Part shown: positions 11,517 to 12,629 of the stretch, one piece after another
Layout of the letters: each line of letters begins with the position of its first letter
Numbering within the stretch: the stretch's first letter is position 1
Source: Planctomycetota bacterium
Lineage (GTDB): Bacteria; Planctomycetota; Planctomycetia; Pirellulales; Lacipirellulaceae
Direction: 5' to 3'
Length of the DNA stretch: 12,629 nt
NCBI GenBank assembly: GCA_022614705.1
Contig: JAKEIB010000272.1
Span: 1-12,629 of the forward strand
Position numbers and translations under genes: made by a program
Notes under the pieces: model-generated
Told to the model about the DNA's origin: nothing
The model's input: only the letters and a program-made list of their open reading frames with translations
The model's database searches: none

Positions 11517-12494
11517 CTATTCGATGTTACCGTGGTACGACGAAAAAGTCATCACGTCGTCGATCGATCGTGCGCCGGTGGCGAACATCACCAGCCGATC
11601 AAAGCCGAAGGCCACGCCCGTGCAATTGGGCAGGCCGTGTTCGAGCGCGGCGAGGAGCGATTCGGGGATCGGCAGCGCGCGGCGGCGATCGGCCACGCGG
11701 GCGGCGTTGACGGCTTCGAAGCGGCGGCGTTGTTCTGCGGCGCCCGTCAATTCGTGGAAGCCGTTGGCCAGCTCGATGCCGTGGTAGTAGAGCTCGAAGC
11801 GTTCGGCGACGTCATAGCCCGCGTCGGTCGCCACGATTTTTGCGAGCGAGGCTTGTGAGGCAGGGTAGTGATAGACGATTTCCGGGCGGTCGCTACCTAG
11901 CTGCGGTTCGACGCGAGTTGCCAGCAGCAGGTTAAGCCACTCGTCGCGGTGGGAGCGGTTCATGTTCGTGGAGACGTCTACGCCCGCGCACTTTGCAGCC
12001 GCGGATAACTCGTCAATCGTCGCACGATGAGGGCAGATGTTGAGTGTTCGCTGGAAGGCCTCAGCATAGGTTGTTCGCGCGGCGGGCAGCGTGCCGAGAA
12101 GCGACTGCGTCAGCTTGTCCAATAAATCGATGCCAGCCCGCATGTCGTCGCCGACGCGGTACCATTCGACGATCGTGAACTCTGGATTGTGCATTTGGCC
12201 GCGCTCGCCGGCCCGAAATGATCGCGTGATCTGGAAAATGGCCCGTGCGCCGGCGGCGAGCAGGCGCTTCATGTGAAGTTCGGGCGATGCCTGCAAGAAC
12301 GAGCCGTCTTCCGACCGAATCGGCTCGATGTGCAGCTCGGGGATGATCTCGTTGGATAGGAGCGGAGTATCGACTTCGACGAAGTTCCTTGCGTGGAAGA
12401 AGTCCCGAAGTGTGCGCAGCAACGTGTCGCGCTGCTCAATCGCCATGAGCGACGCGGAAGGTGCGAAGTCGCGTGAGTAAGACGGAGGATTCAT
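11517..12494 (-). CDS. epmA: elongation factor P--(R)-beta-lysine ligase
   Basis: EpmA (GenX/PoxA) is a truncated class II lysyl-tRNA synthetase paralogue that attaches (R)-beta-lysine to a lysine of elongation factor P, helping ribosomes through polyproline stretches. The protein has 325 residues, the same as the Escherichia coli enzyme, and lacks the N-terminal anticodon-binding OB domain of LysRS. It shows SPELHMKRLLAAG (70-82), motif 2 as FRAGERGQMHNPEFTIVEWY (93-112), YYHGIELANGFHEL (236-249) and motif 3 GFDRLVM (297-303). The N-terminal PSASLMAIEQRDTLLRTLRD aligns with the family from Ser-Ala-Ser, supporting ATG 12494. A GGCCTC hairpin lies 10 bases before the start. EpmB and EF-P are not in the window. 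The antitoxin gene follows after 24 bases. Confidence 0.95.
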   Translation of the reverse strand: MNPPSYSRDFAPSASLMAIEQRDTLLRTLRDFFHARNFVEVDTPLLSNEIIPELHIEPIRSEDGSFLQASPELHMKRLLAAGARAIFQITRSFRAGERGQMHNPEFTIVEWYRVGDDMRAGIDLLDKLTQSLLGTLPAARTTYAEAFQRTLNICPHRATIDELSAAAKCAGVDVSTNMNRSHRDEWLNLLLATRVEPQLGSDRPEIVYHYPASQASLAKIVATDAGYDVAERFELYYHGIELANGFHELTGAAEQRRRFEAVNAARVADRRRALPIPESLLAALEHGLPNCTGVAFGFDRLVMFATGARSIDDVMTFSSYHGNIE

Positions 12495-12504
12495 GTGTGT
12501 GGGA

Positions 12505-12519
12505 GGCCTCTCCGAGGCC
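12505..12519. repeat. GGCCTC hairpin in the epmA leader
   Basis: GGCCTC TCC GAGGCC forms a perfect 6-bp stem with a 3-base loop, 10 bases ahead of the epmA start codon. It resembles the stems of the repeat at 129-232 (GGCCTC/GAGGCC) with a different loop, and may be a divergent member. Confidence 0.65.
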
Positions 12520-12544
12520 GATAATGGCTTCCAGTAGTGTCCGG

Positions 12545-12629
12545 CTATAAGTCGAACAGTTTCAGTTGGTTAGGGTCGGAGGATTCTGGAAACGGTTGAT
12601 GTTTGGCGGTGAGGGCCTCAAACAGCGGG
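12545..12629 (-). CDS. C-terminus of an unidentified protein with QLKLF tail
   Basis: A leftward reading frame enters from the right edge and ends with TAG at 12545-12547. The visible end reads PLFEALTAKHQPFPESS and then DPNQLKLFDL. The last residues match the bacterial beta sliding clamp-binding consensus QL[S/D]LF closely (Gln-Leu-Lys-Leu-Phe), behind a Pro/Ser/Asp-rich linker as is usual for such tails. This would suit a replication or mismatch-repair protein, but 27 residues are too few for a family name. It lies 50 bases ahead of epmA and may share its transcript. Confidence 0.6.
   Translation of the reverse strand, partial: PLFEALTAKHQPFPESSDPNQLKLFDL

Overview
The window reads as a piece of a high-GC Planctomycetota chromosome, most likely Pirellulales or a related lineage. 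This is inferred from gene content and style: a secreted HEAT/TPR protein, a secreted HEGTH metallopeptidase of the DUF1570 kind, a [2Fe-2S] ferredoxin with a long insert before its last cysteine, a DUF2617 protein, few Shine-Dalgarno sequences, and spacers packed with small inverted repeats. There is no rRNA, tRNA, CRISPR array, insertion sequence or phage gene.

Layout, left to right. Positions 1-242 hold no resolved gene but three copies of a GC-rich hairpin in front of a rightward DUF2617 gene (243-788). A convergent, leftward block follows: HEAT/TPR protein (1783-3729) then alpha/beta hydrolase (914-1732); single-domain response regulator (3875-4318); serine hydroxymethyltransferase glyA (4509-5762); secreted gluzincin-like peptidase with a lectin-like tail (5922-7271); P-II signal protein (7392-7724); and [2Fe-2S] ferredoxin (7825-8238). 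A divergent spacer leads to a rightward block: small conserved-looking protein (8423-8689), thymidylate synthase thyA (8835-9629), dihydrofolate reductase folA (9779-10279) and 3-methyladenine DNA glycosylase tag (10329-10916). Convergent to tag is a leftward group: the C-terminus of an unidentified protein ending in a beta-clamp-type motif (12545-12629), epmA (11517-12494), and a type II toxin-antitoxin-like pair (antitoxin 11211-11492, RelE/ParE-like toxin 10924-11214) whose toxin lacks a normal start codon.

Functionally, glyA, thyA and folA together form the thymidylate/folate cycle: GlyA makes methylene-tetrahydrofolate, ThyA uses it and releases dihydrofolate, and FolA regenerates tetrahydrofolate. 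thyA and folA are neighbours, with the DNA-repair gene tag behind them. EpmA would lysylate elongation factor P; its substrate and partner EpmB are not in the window. The other genes are housekeeping or envelope genes without an obvious common pathway.

The strongest candidate for something undescribed lies between the genes. Nearly every spacer holds a short dispersed element, and about ten forms can be told apart. Two hairpin families show compensatory base-pair changes between copies, which points to selection on a folded transcript. Four genes have their stop codon inside or against such an element. One 19-base element sits 14-17 bases ahead of two start codons. Four superficially different families share the same 8-9-base purine-rich periodicity. 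I could not search genomes, so family sizes and functions are inference.
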